Origin: Psoroptes ovis
Taxonomy: Eukaryota > Arthropoda > Arachnida > Sarcoptiformes > Psoroptidae
NCBI GenBank assembly: GCA_002943765.1
Contig: PQWQ01000035.1
Coordinates: 186,001-250,000 of the forward strand
Reading direction: 5' to 3'
Length of the DNA: 64,000 nt
Shown: positions 36,613 to 49,226 of the stretch, in pieces
Position numbering within the stretch: the stretch's first letter is position 1
How the letters are laid out: each line of letters begins with the position of its first letter
The notes under the pieces: generated by a model
Seen by the model: only the letters and a program-made list of their open reading frames with translations
Told to the model about the DNA's origin: nothing
The model's database searches: none
Translations under genes and position numbers: made by a program

Positions 36613-36683
36613 TTTAGGTTGTCCGAAAAGTTTTTGCCGTTTTTTCTAATGATTAACTGGGAAAAACTTTCCGTACAACCCAT
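36613..36683 (+). mobile_element. Mariner-like palindromic MITE, copy 9 (short centre)
   Basis: TTAGGTTGTCCGAAAAGTTT pairs with AAACTTTCCGTACAACCCA. The element is about 10 bp shorter than the others because the middle is deleted, so its centre type is uncertain. Confidence 0.8.
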
Positions 36684-37615
36684 TATTATTATTGTCATTA
36701 TTTTGATTAGGTATTTTCACCTGGAAAAAAAATCCATAAATAATTTTTCTTTTCTCCATTTTTTCATTTGAAATTTAAAGAAAATGTTTCCATATATTCA
36801 AATCAAAATAAATTAAGCAATTTTTATATGTCAATTGTCATTTTTTTTTTCAAAAAAATGAATAGATAGCATCTTCTTTTGATTATAAAAATTTAAAAAT
36901 AGAAATATGGAAATTGATGAATGGAATACTTGGAAAATTTGTTATTATTATGACAAATTTTGTCTAAATATTTTCTCCGATTTTTGGTTGTGATATATTA
37001 TTATTTTTTCATCAATGTATTTACATTCGACAAATAAAAAGATGTGGATCGAATTTTCCTATCATTAATGCTATAACTTGGAATTTTCAATAATTGAATT
37101 TTGATTAATTGTAATTTGATGTGATTTTTGTCGAATTTACACTCTGCAAAATTACCTTTGGCTTTTAATTTTGTATTTTTGTCAAATTTTCTGCTAATTA
37201 ATCGATTACAATTTTCGATGATAACAAAATAACTTTCATTCATCATTCAAATCATTAATGCTTAGTGACAACTGTTGTTGTTGTTGTTTCGTTTTTTGCC
37301 GATTTACCTTATCTTATTTTTTCGATAAGTTTCGATTTTACTCTGATCTGTTATTTTTTTTACGATACCTGTCTATTTATTTAAATTGATAATGAGTACT
37401 TTGTTTGTGTTTGTGTTTATTTAATATGTTCAATCAATTATCCAATAATTTAAATGAATATATCCAATCATTTCATTTACATTCACCATTCAGAGTATTT
37501 TTTCCACATTTATCTAATTCTTTTGTTTTGTTCGGGGCCAATTGTTTTCAAATATTTTTCTCTTCTCAAATTTTTCTCTCAAGCATTTTTCCATCATCCA
37601 TAAGAATATAAATAT

Positions 37616-37697
37616 TATTGGGTTGTCCGAAAAGTTTTTGCCGATTTTTCAATGATTTTCTACGATATAACCGTTAAAAACTTTTCGGATAACCTAA
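37616..37697 (-). mobile_element. Mariner-like palindromic MITE, copy 10 (centre type 1, inverted)
   Basis: TTGGGTTGTCCGAAAAG pairs with CTTTTCGGATAACCTAA. The centre reads ATTTTCTACGATATAA on the plus strand, the reverse complement of the type 1 centre. Confidence 0.86.
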
Positions 37698-38284
37698 AAA
37701 TATTTGATATTCACAATCAATGAATTTCTCAATCGATTTTTGCGTTGGTTGTGTCGTGTGTATGTATCAGCCTTTCTGTCAATGCTGTGAAAATGAAATC
37801 AATGTTTCGTTTGCCATTTTCGATCATACGAAAATATTCGTACGTTCAAATGCATCCATTTTCTTGAGATTCAAATTTTAGTGAAAATATATTCGTCAAG
37901 TGTCTGTGTGTGTCTGTATGTGTTCAACAAGAAATTATCATTCAAATATGTTGAATTAATTAATTGAATAAATGATGAATGTGTTAACATTGAAATATTA
38001 ATGAGGAAATATATTTAATAACAAACAAAATTAAATATTTTCTCACATTTGTTTTTGTTTGATTTGTTAATTAATTATTTTATGTCCATATTGTTTTTCT
38101 CAGTTAATTAATACTTTTCTCAGTGTTCCATATATGATTTACACTTGTAGAAATCACACAATAAATTTTGATATCTCACCCAACAATCAAACGTTTTAAA
38201 CTTGAATCAAAATCAAAATAATCAAAGAACCAGCAGATATCAGAAATCAATTTATGATTATTTTTGATTACCACAAATTTGATC

Positions 38285-41200
38285 ATGGATGGTAGTGATA
38301 ATATTGATGATAATATGAATGAATTATCTGCTACAATCGATCATCATCATCATCATCAACAACAGCAAACAAGCAAATCTTGTAAATGTTGTCCATATGG
38401 TTTTCATATTGATACAGATTTCGTTCGATATTGTAATGCATTATTATTAACATTATATGGACAAAATAATGATATCAATTCCCAAGATAATCATGTTAAT
38501 GAGAGTATTAATAATAGTGATTGTTTGCTCAACGATAATTATATTCAACATAATGATAATCACCGATCGATTGAAGCGATAAAAGTTGAATCTAATGCCA
38601 CCACGATGTCTTCACCATTGAATATTTTGAATAATCGAAACGATTCAAACATAGGGAATGATGATGATGATCAACAGCAGCAATCAAAATTGATATGTGA
38701 TCATCAGTTTGATTGTAAGTCTATTGTTCATGAGTACCTAGATGATAAAATAGAACCAAGCAAAACATCTGTAAGTAAAGAAATAGCATCAATCGACACT
38801 GCTATTGAACACTATCAGCAGCAACATCAACAACCAGATGACCTTACTGATTATGAAAATCTGTTGCAGCACAATCAGCGGCGAAAAACATCCGAATCAT
38901 CTTGTTGTTCATCATCAGAATCATCATCATCAGCAGCGATATCTCGAATAGTTCTAACACAAATACGTAATGATTTAGCAAAAAGTTTGTCAAGAGTCGA
39001 ACATCTTGAGCAACAAGTAGAACAAATGACTCAACTAAAGCAACGTTTGATTGAATTAGAGCTGGAAAATTCAAAATTGATTGATGAATTGAAAAATAAA
39101 AATCAATCCTCTATCAATAATGTCAACTATGATGATGGTAAGCAATTAATCACATAATCATTTTGAATTTAATTTAAAAATGCTTCAATTCAAATCAATA
39201 TTTATCTCCTCTTTGCATATCAAATACATATTTTCCAATATGTATTTTCGCATCTGATTTGAATGCTCTTCATCATTTTCATGCTATTATATCCATAAAT
39301 AGGTTAATCATTTCTTTTTCATTATGATTTATGATAATTTTCACGTTCATTTATATATTAATCTCTTATTTCTTATGTTCAATTTTTCTCTTTGAAATCA
39401 ACAGTTGCGAAAGGAATTGAAAATTTATCATTGATCAAATATGAAACGATTAATGTTGAACCTACCATTAAACATAATATCGGTACATTAACAAATTTTG
39501 CCCCTTGTGTTCTTTATCGTAATGTATTCGTACAAACTGATCTCAAACATAGCGATATTCGAACCAATAATGTTAAAACAATTGATTCATCTACATCAAT
39601 GATGATGCCGATGATGACCATGACATCAAACTCATCATTTGAAAATGATCGAAAATCATCGAAAGATAATGCGATTAAAGCTTTTACTGTTAAAGATGGT
39701 TGTAATAATCAGATAAATAATGATTCAAATAATAATAATAATAATAATGATAAAGATGATAATACAAATAAAATGATTAATGATCATAATTTCCAAATTC
39801 GCAAAATGATTTATAGCCATATTGACAATAATGAAAACATCGATTCGACGATCGATGCAAAAGAAGACAAAGATTATGGATCAACAGCTGATAATGATGA
39901 TAATAATAATACGAACACTGTATTATCAATCATTGATGAATCATCTATCGAAAATGTACGCCATAATTGTGATAATAATAATAATAATAATCGAAACATA
40001 TCATCAACAAGTCCAATATTGAATAATATTATTGTGGATGATGATAATTTCAATTCACAACCATCAAATGATTTGATTATCAAAGATCTGTTCTTATCTG
40101 AATGTTTAACGAATCAACATTTAATTGTTCGAAGACGACGTCGTTTATGCGATAAATGTAAATTAAATGAAACAACAAACAACACTGATAATAGTAATAG
40201 TCTAGTCTGTTCGACAATATCGACAACATCATCATCACCATCATCATCATCATCGCCACCATTATCATCGCCAACATCATCATCAATGGCAGCATCATCA
40301 ACTGTTGAATCATCATCTATTTCTACTTTTAATCAAAAAATGATTAATTATGAAAATCGTATGCTCAAATCTGATTCAGGTATTTCGGTTGATCCGAAAA
40401 TGTCAATCAAAAGTAATAATAATATATCAACATCATCATCAATTATTATGAAAAATTATAAACAATCGCCACAATCATGTATCGATGATATTGAAGATGT
40501 GGATGATGATGATGATGATGATATGATACGAATGATCTCATCATCGACTGAATTCGAAAGTATACCCTTATCGAATGAAAGTGAATCAGATTTTTCAACG
40601 CTTTCTAATCGAACAACAAACAGTAATGGTGATCAATTCAAGAATGAACAACCGAAGCAACAATTATCATCGAATGGATTGAATTATCAGCAACAACAAA
40701 AAGATAATAGAAAATTATTTATAATCACAAATGAATTGAAAGCAGCACTCAAAATAATTAATGATAATTTATTTTCATCGCCTAAATGTCCATTACTTTT
40801 GGTGAGTAATTAGATTATCATCATTAATAATTTGAATTCTTCTTTTCATATTGGACCATTTGTATTAAATAGTCAAAAAGTATGGCTGTCGTTGGAAAAA
40901 ACTGGTTTCGAATATCATCATCAGTTGATTCAAATTATAATGCTGTCGAATCATATATTGATTTTATCGAAAAATATTATTCAAAACAGCTATTAGAATG
41001 GTTAGTTAATTTGACCGATCCAAGCGGTAATACTGCTTTACATTATGCTATCTCATACAATAACTTTGATATTGTGTCCATTTTATTGGACTCAAAAGTC
41101 TGTGATGTTGACCAATTCAATAAGGTAAGTTGATTGATCAATTTTTAAAGTGAAAAATTAATGATTAATCAATTTTAATTTGACAAAGAATGGATATACA

Positions 41201-41749
41201 GCAACAATGCTTGTATCATTAGCCAAAGTGGATAATGAAATTCAAAGAGAAATTGTTGAACGTTTATTTACGATTGCCGATATTAATCGTAAAGCTAAAC
41301 AAAATGGTCAAACAGCATTGATGTTAGCTGCTAGTCATGGTCGTGTTGAAATAACAAAAATTCTTCTCGAATGTGGTGCTGAAATCAATCTGCAAGATAA
41401 CGATGGTTCCACAGCGTTAATGTGTGCGGCTGAACATGGCCACACTGAAATTATTGCATTATTATTATCACATTCTGAATGTGATCCATTAATCGAAGAT
41501 AATGAAGGTTCCACTGCATTAAAAATAGCTTTAATCAATGGTCACAATGATATCGGTGTCATGTTATATGCAGGATCTAGTTCACATCTTAAACGTATTA
41601 ATAATAATAACAATAATAATAGATCTTTGTCTCTTAGTCATCAACAATTAGTATCATCATTATTATCATCATCAAATTCAAATTCAAATGACTCATCATC
41701 ATCACCAACATCATCGACATTTTCATATCATTATCGACAATCATCTTGA
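38285..41749 (+). CDS. KN motif and ankyrin repeat protein (KANK family)
   Basis: Four exons: 38285-39137, 39405-40801, 40873-41124 and 41189-41749, 3063 nt, 1020 aa. The real start is the ATG reading MDGSDNIDD, after a TTG-initiated frame. The N-terminal KN motif is CKCCPYGFHIDTDFVRYC (about residues 31-48), which in KANKs binds talin. A coiled coil lies at about 225-275 (LSRVEHLEQQVEQMTQLKQR), the liprin-binding region in relatives. The middle is long, disordered and rich in Asn, Ser and Asp. The C-terminus has the five-repeat KANK ankyrin domain, including DPSGNTALHYAISYNN, NGYTATMLVSLA, NGQTALMLAASHGR, DGSTALMCAAEHGH and EGSTALKIALINGH, which binds KIF21-type kinesins. KANKs link focal adhesions to cortical microtubule capture. 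The gene may have a non-coding first exon upstream. Confidence 0.94.
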
Positions 41750-42367
41750 TTTTAATTTTTTCCTTCTATTATATTGATGTCAATTATTCAATTATTTAGT
41801 ATTATTTTGATTTTTAATAGAAATTTAATCTCTTTTCATTCCATAATTATCTCAAATTAATCCAAATTAAAATCATTTTGTCTAAATGAATTTGTTTAAA
41901 TTGAATTTTTTTCGTCGATGAAAACGCCCATTTTTTAAATAATGATCACACTATTTGGACTCTGATGGGGTTCTTGAAAGTGGCAATAGCTGTCAGAGAA
42001 ATTGCAGTCAAATTTTTTTTTTTGCTTATATTTTGTGTATGCTTGCTTCACTTTACAATTACGACTGTGTCTGTGTGTGTGTCTGTGTCCTCGGATGATA
42101 TACAAAACAAACATAAACATAAATAAATTTATCCAGAATTGTTGATTTTTTAATACAATTCATTCAATTACAGATTATCATATTTAAAATTGCGTCGTCG
42201 TAATTTTGATTTTAACAATTTTTGAGCAAAAAAAATAAATTATAATTTTCAATATTTTTTGCTTCGAATTCTGTGGTGGTGCATATGTGATTGATATTAC
42301 AGGATCAGATTTCGAAATTTTGAAATTTATTTCATTTTTCTTCAAATAAACATTGGACGAGAAAAAA
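41750..42367. other. Spacer between KANK and TSG101
   Basis: A 618-bp same-strand spacer containing the KANK 3' UTR and TSG101 promoter. It has a T-run near 42009 and a GT-rich run near 42066-42090. There is no coding signal or repeat family member. Confidence 0.65.
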
Positions 42368-43865
42368 ATGAGTAAAACAAATATGCAAATCAAACGCTTA
42401 CTTTCTCAAGCAAAGGTCTGTTATTTGATTGATGTGTTAATTTGATCTGTATTTTGAATTATCTGAATCTTTCTTACGCATAGTACACTAATCAAGAACG
42501 TGCACTACGAGATTTGACCGAAGTAATGGAAATGTATCGTAATCTTTACCCATATTTAGAAAAATGTACATTACCTACCGGTACTAAACGTGATTTAGTT
42601 ATATTACGTGGTACAATACCAGTCACCTATAGGAAAAATGTGTACAACATTCCTGTATCAATTTGGCCATTAGATAATTATCCATATTCGGCACCTATTT
42701 GTTGGGTGAATCCAACCAAAGATATGACAATTAAAATTTCACAACATGTTGATCAAGATGGCCGTATTTATTTGCCTTATTTATCCAATTGGAATCATGA
42801 CAGTAGTGATCTGTTGGGCGTCATACAAGTCATGATCATTATATTTGGTGAAATGCCACCTCTTTATTCTAAACCTAAAATACCAACTACTACACCAGGT
42901 ATATTGCTTTTAATTTCAATCAACTTTTAATCCAATTTTTTTTATCTACTTGGTAGGATATCCACCCAGTGGCACACCAAATCCACCATATCCGACTAGA
43001 TTTCCTGGCCATTATCCATCATCAAATTCATATCCACCAATTTTACCTGCTCAACCAGCGACGTCAAGCTATCCTTCGCCTTCCACGGATTCATCGAGTA
43101 CAATATCCTATCCAGGATATCCGATGATGCCCATGCCATATGGTCAAACTATTAATCACCCCGTTTATCCACCGTCTACTGGTGGTAGCGGCGGTGGTGG
43201 TACTAGTACTACATCATCAACTGATACAAATACAATCACAAAAGAACATATTAGACTATCATTATTGAGTGCTGTCGAAGAAAAAATAAAATCTCGATCC
43301 AAAGAAATTCTATCTCAACATAGAGCTGAAATTGATGTACTCAAACGAACAAGTAATTTTTAAATGGTCAGAAAATAGTATCAAAATTAATTCATATCTC
43401 TGTGTTTTGAATAGGTGATGATCTGAAAAGAGGCCGTACAAAATTGGACAATATTGTCAAAGAAATTGAAACAAATTTAGTTGAATTAAGTAAATGTAAA
43501 GAAAATATTAAAGCAAAAAATGAAAAATTGACAGAAATGATTGAAAAAATGGAATCATCAACAAATCAATTGAATATTGATGAATATTTTGGTCCAATAC
43601 AGCCATTATATAAACAGCTGTTTAATGCATTTGTTGAAGAGAATTCAATTGTTGATATTATTTTCTATTTAAATAAGGCATTAGAGAAACAAGTGATTGA
43701 TTTGGAGACATTCACCAAGGTAATTTATTATTTTTTGAAAATTGATGTATTTCGCTACATTAACTCTTCTAATTTTCCCAGTATGTACGCGATCTAAGTC
43801 GGAGACAATTCATGTCACGTGCACTGGTCAAAGTTTGTCGTGAAAAAGCTGGATTACCAACATGA
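42368..43865 (+). CDS. TSG101: ESCRT-I subunit TSG101
   Basis: Five exons: 42368-42415, 42484-42898, 42957-43352, 43415-43719 and 43782-43865, 1248 nt, 415 aa. TSG101 recruits ubiquitinated cargo and P(T/S)AP proteins to endosomes for multivesicular body formation. The ubiquitin E2 variant (UEV) domain occupies about residues 1-145 (GTIPVTYRKNVYNIPVSIWP, PYSAPICWVNPTKDMTIK, DGRIYLPYLSNW), with no catalytic Cys at the expected place. A Pro/Tyr/Ser/Gly-rich linker follows, then a coiled coil (IRLSLLSAVEEKIKSRSKE; LDNIVKEIETNLVELSKCKEN). The C-terminal steadiness box ends DLETFTKYVRDLSRRQFMSRALVKVCREKAGLPT, split here at position 389 by the last intron. Length is close to the human 390 aa. CDC37 begins 380 bp downstream. 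Confidence 0.97.
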
Positions 43866-44245
43866 GGCAGTACCAATATTTAAAAATGATCATTTTCAAT
43901 TATGATTTTATGATTTAATCGTTTTTTTTCGAGCAAATTTATTCTGAATTTTTGTCTGATCTTCGTAATTTTCTCACGCTTTATTTTCGTTATCAAATTT
44001 GTCACAAACATTTGTAATGAATTGATTAAAATAATAATGAATTCAATAAAATTAGTTTTGATAAATTATTTCAAAAAAAATTGTAATTTTTTTGGTCAAA
44101 GTGAAAAAAAAGAAAAAAATACTTGCAACGTACAAATTTGTCAATCGTTTTTGATGTGAGTCTGCAGTGCATCTCATTTTGATTACATTTTGTTAAAACT
44201 CAAACAAATTAATTTTGATAATTATTTTTCTTTAAATCCTTAAAA
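43866..44245. other. Spacer between TSG101 and CDC37
   Basis: This 380-bp same-strand spacer holds the TSG101 3' end and CDC37 promoter. Signals such as CAATAAAAT near 44045 could polyadenylate TSG101. There is no repeat family member. Confidence 0.6.
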
Positions 44246-45515
44246 ATGGTAGATTACAGTAAATGGAAAAATATTGAAGTAAGTTTAAATCAGATAAAAA
44301 AATAGACAATTAACATAACCTTTTTTTAAAGATTAGCGATGATGAAGATGACACTCATCCGAACATCGATACGGCCAGTTTGTTTCGTTGGAGACATCAA
44401 GCAAGAATTGAACGGATGGAAGAAAGAAAAAAACAAAAAGAAGAATTGGAACGAAAACGTATCGAAGTAATGAATAAAAAGAAAGAAATTGAAAATATGA
44501 AAAATAATCCGCAGCAAACCGATTCAAATGCAAGCAAAAATATTGAAGAAGAATTAAAAAAATTAGAATTAGAACAAAAAGCGCTGGAAGAACGTGAAAA
44601 GGAATTGGATAAAGCTGAACGTATGGCACCATGGAATGTGGATACGATTAGTAAAGAAAGTTGGAGTAAAACAGTAATCAACAAGCCTAAACCACGTGAA
44701 GATCGTTCAAAATTGACTGATGAGGAGATTGAAAAGCGCTACAATGAATTTGTCAAAAAATATGAAGCCAAAGTTAAAGAATATGCAATGATATCAAAAT
44801 TTGATGATGCTAAACAATTTCTGATGCAAAACCCTGATATTGGTAGGTCACTTTTTTACATTATTCAATGTTTGATTCATTAAATGAATTTAAATTTCAT
44901 TTCTTACAAATGACAGTATGCGAAGAAGCATCGAATTATTTAACTTATTGGTGTTTAACATTGGAAATTGATGGTAAACATGATCTGATGGAATATATTT
45001 CGAGACAAGTAATATCATTGCATTATATCCTTGAATTAAGTAAACAATTGAATATTGATCCACGAGGATGTGTGTCATCATTTTTCACACGCATACAGCA
45101 AGCTGATCAAACATATATGGATGCGTTCGAAGATGAAATCAATGCATTCAGAGAACGCATAGTGAAACGTGCAGAACAAAAAATTGAAGAAGCAATGAAA
45201 GAATGTGAAGAAGAACAGCGGCAAAAACGTCTCGGGCCAGGTGGTTTAGATCCACAAGAAGTGTTCGAATCTTTACCCGAACCGCTACAAAAATGTTTCG
45301 AAACGCAAGATATTAAATTATTGCAAGAAACAATCATTCAAATGGATCCGAAAGATGCCAAATATCATATGAAACGTTGTGTCGATTCAGGCTTATGGAT
45401 ACCGGATAAAAATGTATACAATGATGATGATGAGGATAATGATAATAACAAAAATAGTGAATCGAATACTGCAACCGAATCGAAAACATCAGAAGAAAAA
45501 GCCGAATCTAATTAA
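44246..45515 (+). CDS. CDC37: Hsp90 co-chaperone CDC37
   Basis: Three exons: 44246-44278, 44332-44842 and 44917-45515, 1143 nt, 380 aa (human 378). CDC37 loads protein kinase clients onto Hsp90. The N-terminus MVDYSKWKNIEISDDEDDTHPN keeps the CK2 phosphorylation site Ser13 exactly at residue 13, followed by acidic residues, and HPNID matches the family. A long charged coiled-coil region follows (RIERMEERKKQKEELERKR). The Hsp90-binding domain spans roughly residues 125-280 (YLTYWCLTLEIDGKHDLM, HYILELSKQLNIDPRGCVSSFF), and the C-terminal domain ends at MKRCVDSGLWIP plus an acidic Asn-rich tail. The first intron is only 53 bp. Confidence 0.97.
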
Positions 45516-45520
45516 TTTAT

Positions 45521-45526
45521 AATAAA
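45521..45526 (+). terminator. Probable polyadenylation signal of CDC37
   Basis: AATAAA lies 5 bp beyond the CDC37 stop codon. It is the first canonical signal after the gene; cleavage would then occur within roughly 30 bp, leaving a very short 3' UTR. Confidence 0.4.
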
Positions 45527-45859
45527 CTCATCAAAATCCTTAATTGTGCACAATTTAAGAAATAATTTCACCAAATGTCTGAAAAATATTATTATCCATT
45601 CATTCAAAAAATCAATGTGTTAATGTTTTATTTCATTTTATCTTTCAATATTCAATATTTGTATCGATTTTATCACAGTTATTACAATAATATTACATAG
45701 AAAGATGAATGAATAACGTACACATCCACACTAATTGAGGAGCGATTATCAATTGATGATCATTAAATAAATAAATAAATAAAAATTGTTTTAAAATGAT
45801 TGGAAACAAAACAAAAATTCATTCCTTTATCTGTCATTTTTTTAAAAATTGAAAATAAA

Positions 45860-45943
45860 TATTAGGTTGTCCGAAAAGTTCTTGCCGATTTTCAAATGAT
45901 GTTCTACGCGATATAACTGGCAAAAATTTTCCGGACAACCTAA
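45860..45943 (-). mobile_element. Mariner-like palindromic MITE, copy 11 (centre type 1, inverted)
   Basis: ATTAGGTTGTCCGAAAAG pairs with TTTTCCGGACAACCTAA. The centre TTCTACGCGATATAAC is the inverted type 1 centre with a 2-bp insertion. Confidence 0.86.
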
Positions 45944-46549
45944 ATAAAATTGATCGTCAATACCATCATAGTGTGTGCTGCACTTCATTACTTCATTCAC
46001 TATCGATTTATATTTATATTTGAAAAATATAATGATTTCGACTATTTTTTTTCAATTTTTTTCAATTATTAAACATGTTAAACAATGAAAAAATCAATTG
46101 AAAAAATGTGTGTTTTCTTCACAGAACAGAAAAAAAATAAAAATTGAAAAATGGTCAACCAAAGAAAAAATGTATTAAAATGGCCATTGATTACTTACTC
46201 TATTATTATCATTGTTACTGTTTGTTTGGTGTTTGTGTAATGTGTTATCATCATGTTGTCAAAGAAAAAATTGAAAAACCATTATCTTCATCATCGATAA
46301 GCGATTAATAAATATGAATTCCTTGTTCGAAGGTATGTTACAGTTTCTTTTTTACCCGAAAAACCAAACTGAAAAACGATCAGAATGAAAATTGATTGAA
46401 TCTGCTGGGCCCATTCTTTTCAATTTTCAATTTTTTGAGAGAGAGACCTAGAAAATAGAAGGCCTAGAAAATGGCCAATCTTTAAGTAATATTATTAATG
46501 ATAGCATGTCTCAAAAATCAATAATAAACACTTTTAAATGATGAAGTTT

Positions 46550-46713
46550 TACAGGGTTTCAAGTTTTAATTCGGAGTTTTTACCTTAATTTTCGTAGTTT
46601 TCAAGTTGATTTTCATAGTTTTGAATGCAATTTGAGATGTAAAATTATGAAATTCAATTTTAAAACTCCGAAAATCAATTTTAAAACTCCCAATTAAAAC
46701 TTAAAACCGTGTA
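46550..46713. repeat. Palindromic repeat family 2, copy 4
   Basis: Starts ACAGGGTTTCAAGTTTTAATTC and ends CAATTAAAACTTAAAACCGTGT. Each arm contains about three units of the 22-bp CGTAGTTTTCAAGTTGATTTT motif, inverted between the arms. Confidence 0.8.
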
Positions 46714-47807
46714 ATGAATGAAATTTTTAAACGAATCATAATTCATATTTTTTTGAAATTGAAAATTCAGTCAATATTTATCTATCTATCTATCTAAGTA
46801 TCCATTGATTCATTCAAGATCACGGCCATAAGTGTTTGGTCGTTTTCATTCAAATGTTTCAAATTCAAACGAATAATGATGTTTATGCTTCATGTTCGAT
46901 AAAACAATTATGAAATAAGGAATTTTTCTCTCATATTTTGAATGGAATTTTTCAATTTATTTTTTCCCTTATTTTATTTTATTCACGTTTTATGAATTTA
47001 TTGAATTCATTTTGAAAAATCAAAAATTGCCACATATTTTTTTTGTGTTCGAAATGATGAAATTATCTGATTGGCATTTTGAATATTTAAAATGTAAATA
47101 TTATTCAAATTATAATGATTCTTCGCATTCAATTAAATTTTGTAATAAAATGGCTAAAATATTTTGCTGTGGACTTCAAAATTTTTCAATTGGACAACAG
47201 TATTGTTGTTCATTGAATGAATTCCTCTACGAATTAAGGTATTTATCCTCATAAAAATAAATTAATTTTGTCATTTTAATGATCACAAATGAAATCATCT
47301 CTCACACACACGCACATTGTTGCATTTCATCCATTCATTCATTCATAGATTTTACAAACATTTCATTCATTTATTATTGTTATTAATAATCATACAATTT
47401 ATATGCATCATTTCGATAATGGTATTGATTGTAATTAATGTTCGAAAATTATCATCACATATTCTTATTACAACAACCGTAGCAAATGTACAACGCACTG
47501 ATCTTGATCAATGATTCTTGAATTCTTATCGATTCAAGGAATCAAATTGAATGAAATAAAATTTGATTCATTGATTTTTATTGATTTGGAAAAAATGAAA
47601 TGATTTGCCAATTCCGCTGATTTCACTGATTGATTTTCATTTAATTTTTAAAATTTGAATCAAATATTTATTTATTAAACAATTGAACAATTTTTGATCG
47701 AAAAATGATTTCAAATCTTATCAGAAAACAAACAAAGACCACCCACATAGTCATTGAATTTTTTTCGGTAAAATTCATTCACAGATTCATTTTGTTGTTC
47801 TCCTAAG

Positions 47808-47844
47808 AAATTTATTTAAGAAATTTCATTTCTTAAATAAATTT
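47808..47844. repeat. Perfect short inverted repeat (17-bp arms, 3-nt loop)
   Basis: AAATTTATTTAAGAAAT is followed by TTC and then its exact reverse complement. It is intergenic with no neighbour gene that explains it. Confidence 0.85.
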
Positions 47845-49144
47845 TTTTTGATTGAAAATGATAATGATTTTCATTTTCTTTGGCCTAAATGTTTGAACAG
47901 AAGCAAAAATAACTCATATCAGATGTAATGATATTCAATTTTTTATCTTTGATTCAAATATGCTTGCCAATCATTATCATCATTTTATGATTATTGATCG
48001 ACACACATCTACATACATATTGAAATTTGAATTGAAAATATGTAATGTATGAACCTTGTAATCAAGAATAAATCTCGAATTATCACGTACTAACCTGAAA
48101 TGAACAATAACATTTGTGAAAAACAAAACAAAAATGAAATAATTCAAATATTCCCGATTTCAGTAGACAAAACATCCTGGTCATAAAATGATTGAGTAAA
48201 CATTCCCACAGTATCGAAATCAGATCAAAGATTAACATCATGTCGATGATGTTATAAAATATTCCAAATAAGGTGAAATAACAATTAACAAAGAAGACAA
48301 AACATTTCCATGTAACACATTTAAACAGATTATGTAAACATTACCATAGCTGAATAACCAAAACATTTCTAAAACTGAATTGTCTAAACATTTCAAAACC
48401 CAAAACATATAAAAGAGCAAGCACAAACATTCAAAATTTTTGTCATGGATAGACCCTGGTCGTGTGAAGATCAGTAAAAGTATTAATTTTTAATAAAATA
48501 AAATTTCGTATTATGGCATTTTGAAAACACAAAAATTGTGTTGAGTTGATTGCGAGCAGCGCAAAATTTTACCCAGTGTGACTTGGGCTTTTTCATCAAA
48601 AATATTTAATTTTAAACATTTCAAACATTTTGAAATCAATATTTTTTGGAATATTAAAAAAATGATTTTTTTGGAATATTTCATTCAAACGTAAAATGAA
48701 GATTTATATTTTTCGAACAATCTCTTGAAGTGTGATAATCAATCACAATATTCGAATGAATACGATGATATTTATAATGAAAATCATTGACTGTTGGCCG
48801 TGTGTATATTTTGAATGTATGGTGCAATATGTCAAATTATTATTTCATTTTGAAAATGATTAGAATTTTTTTTTTTAATAATAATAATATTCACAATCAA
48901 AAGAATTTATTTATTTGGTTATTTAGCTGAAAATTCGAATAAATAAATCATTGAATCTGAATTTGATTTTCGATTTATTGTTAATATTATTATTATTATT
49001 ATTATTATTATTGACACATTCCGGAATATACTTTTTGAATATCTCGTCGACTAGTGTTCTGACATTCTTTCAACATTTTTATTTATGATGGTAATGTATC
49101 AATGATTCACAAATAATATTTGTAATAGTTTGAACATTATTATT

Positions 49145-49226
49145 ATTGGATTGTCCGCAAAGTTATTGCCGATTTTCAGATGTTTTTCAATTGGTGAATC
49201 GGCAAAAACTTTACGGATAACCCAAT
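49145..49226 (+). mobile_element. Mariner-like palindromic MITE, copy 12 (centre type 2)
   Basis: TTGGATTGTCCGCAAAG pairs with CTTTACGGATAACCCAA. The centre CAGATGTTTTTCAATTGGTGAA matches copies 2 and 8. Confidence 0.85.

Larger units (their letters stand above)
33403..38284. other. Long intergenic region between CSTF3 and KANK (divergent)
   Basis: No protein-coding signal in 4.9 kb. It contains four MITE copies (34503, 34996, 36613, 37616), one family 2 repeat (35422-35587) and a CpG-rich palindrome (36019-36036). A splice-donor-like GTAAGTAAAT follows at 36112, and pyrimidine-rich acceptor-like CTCAGs lie at 38103 and 38123. The last features suggest a non-coding first exon of KANK, which is inference. 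Confidence 0.6.

Noticed and set aside
42368..45515. TSG101 and CDC37 considered as an operon
   Set aside because: The 380-bp spacer contains possible polyadenylation signals and the functions are unrelated, so close spacing alone is ordinary in this compact genome.
47012..47514. Short plus-strand frames that might be small secreted proteins
   Set aside because: Composition follows the AT-rich background and neither frame shows a conserved motif or cleavable signal plus mature domain.
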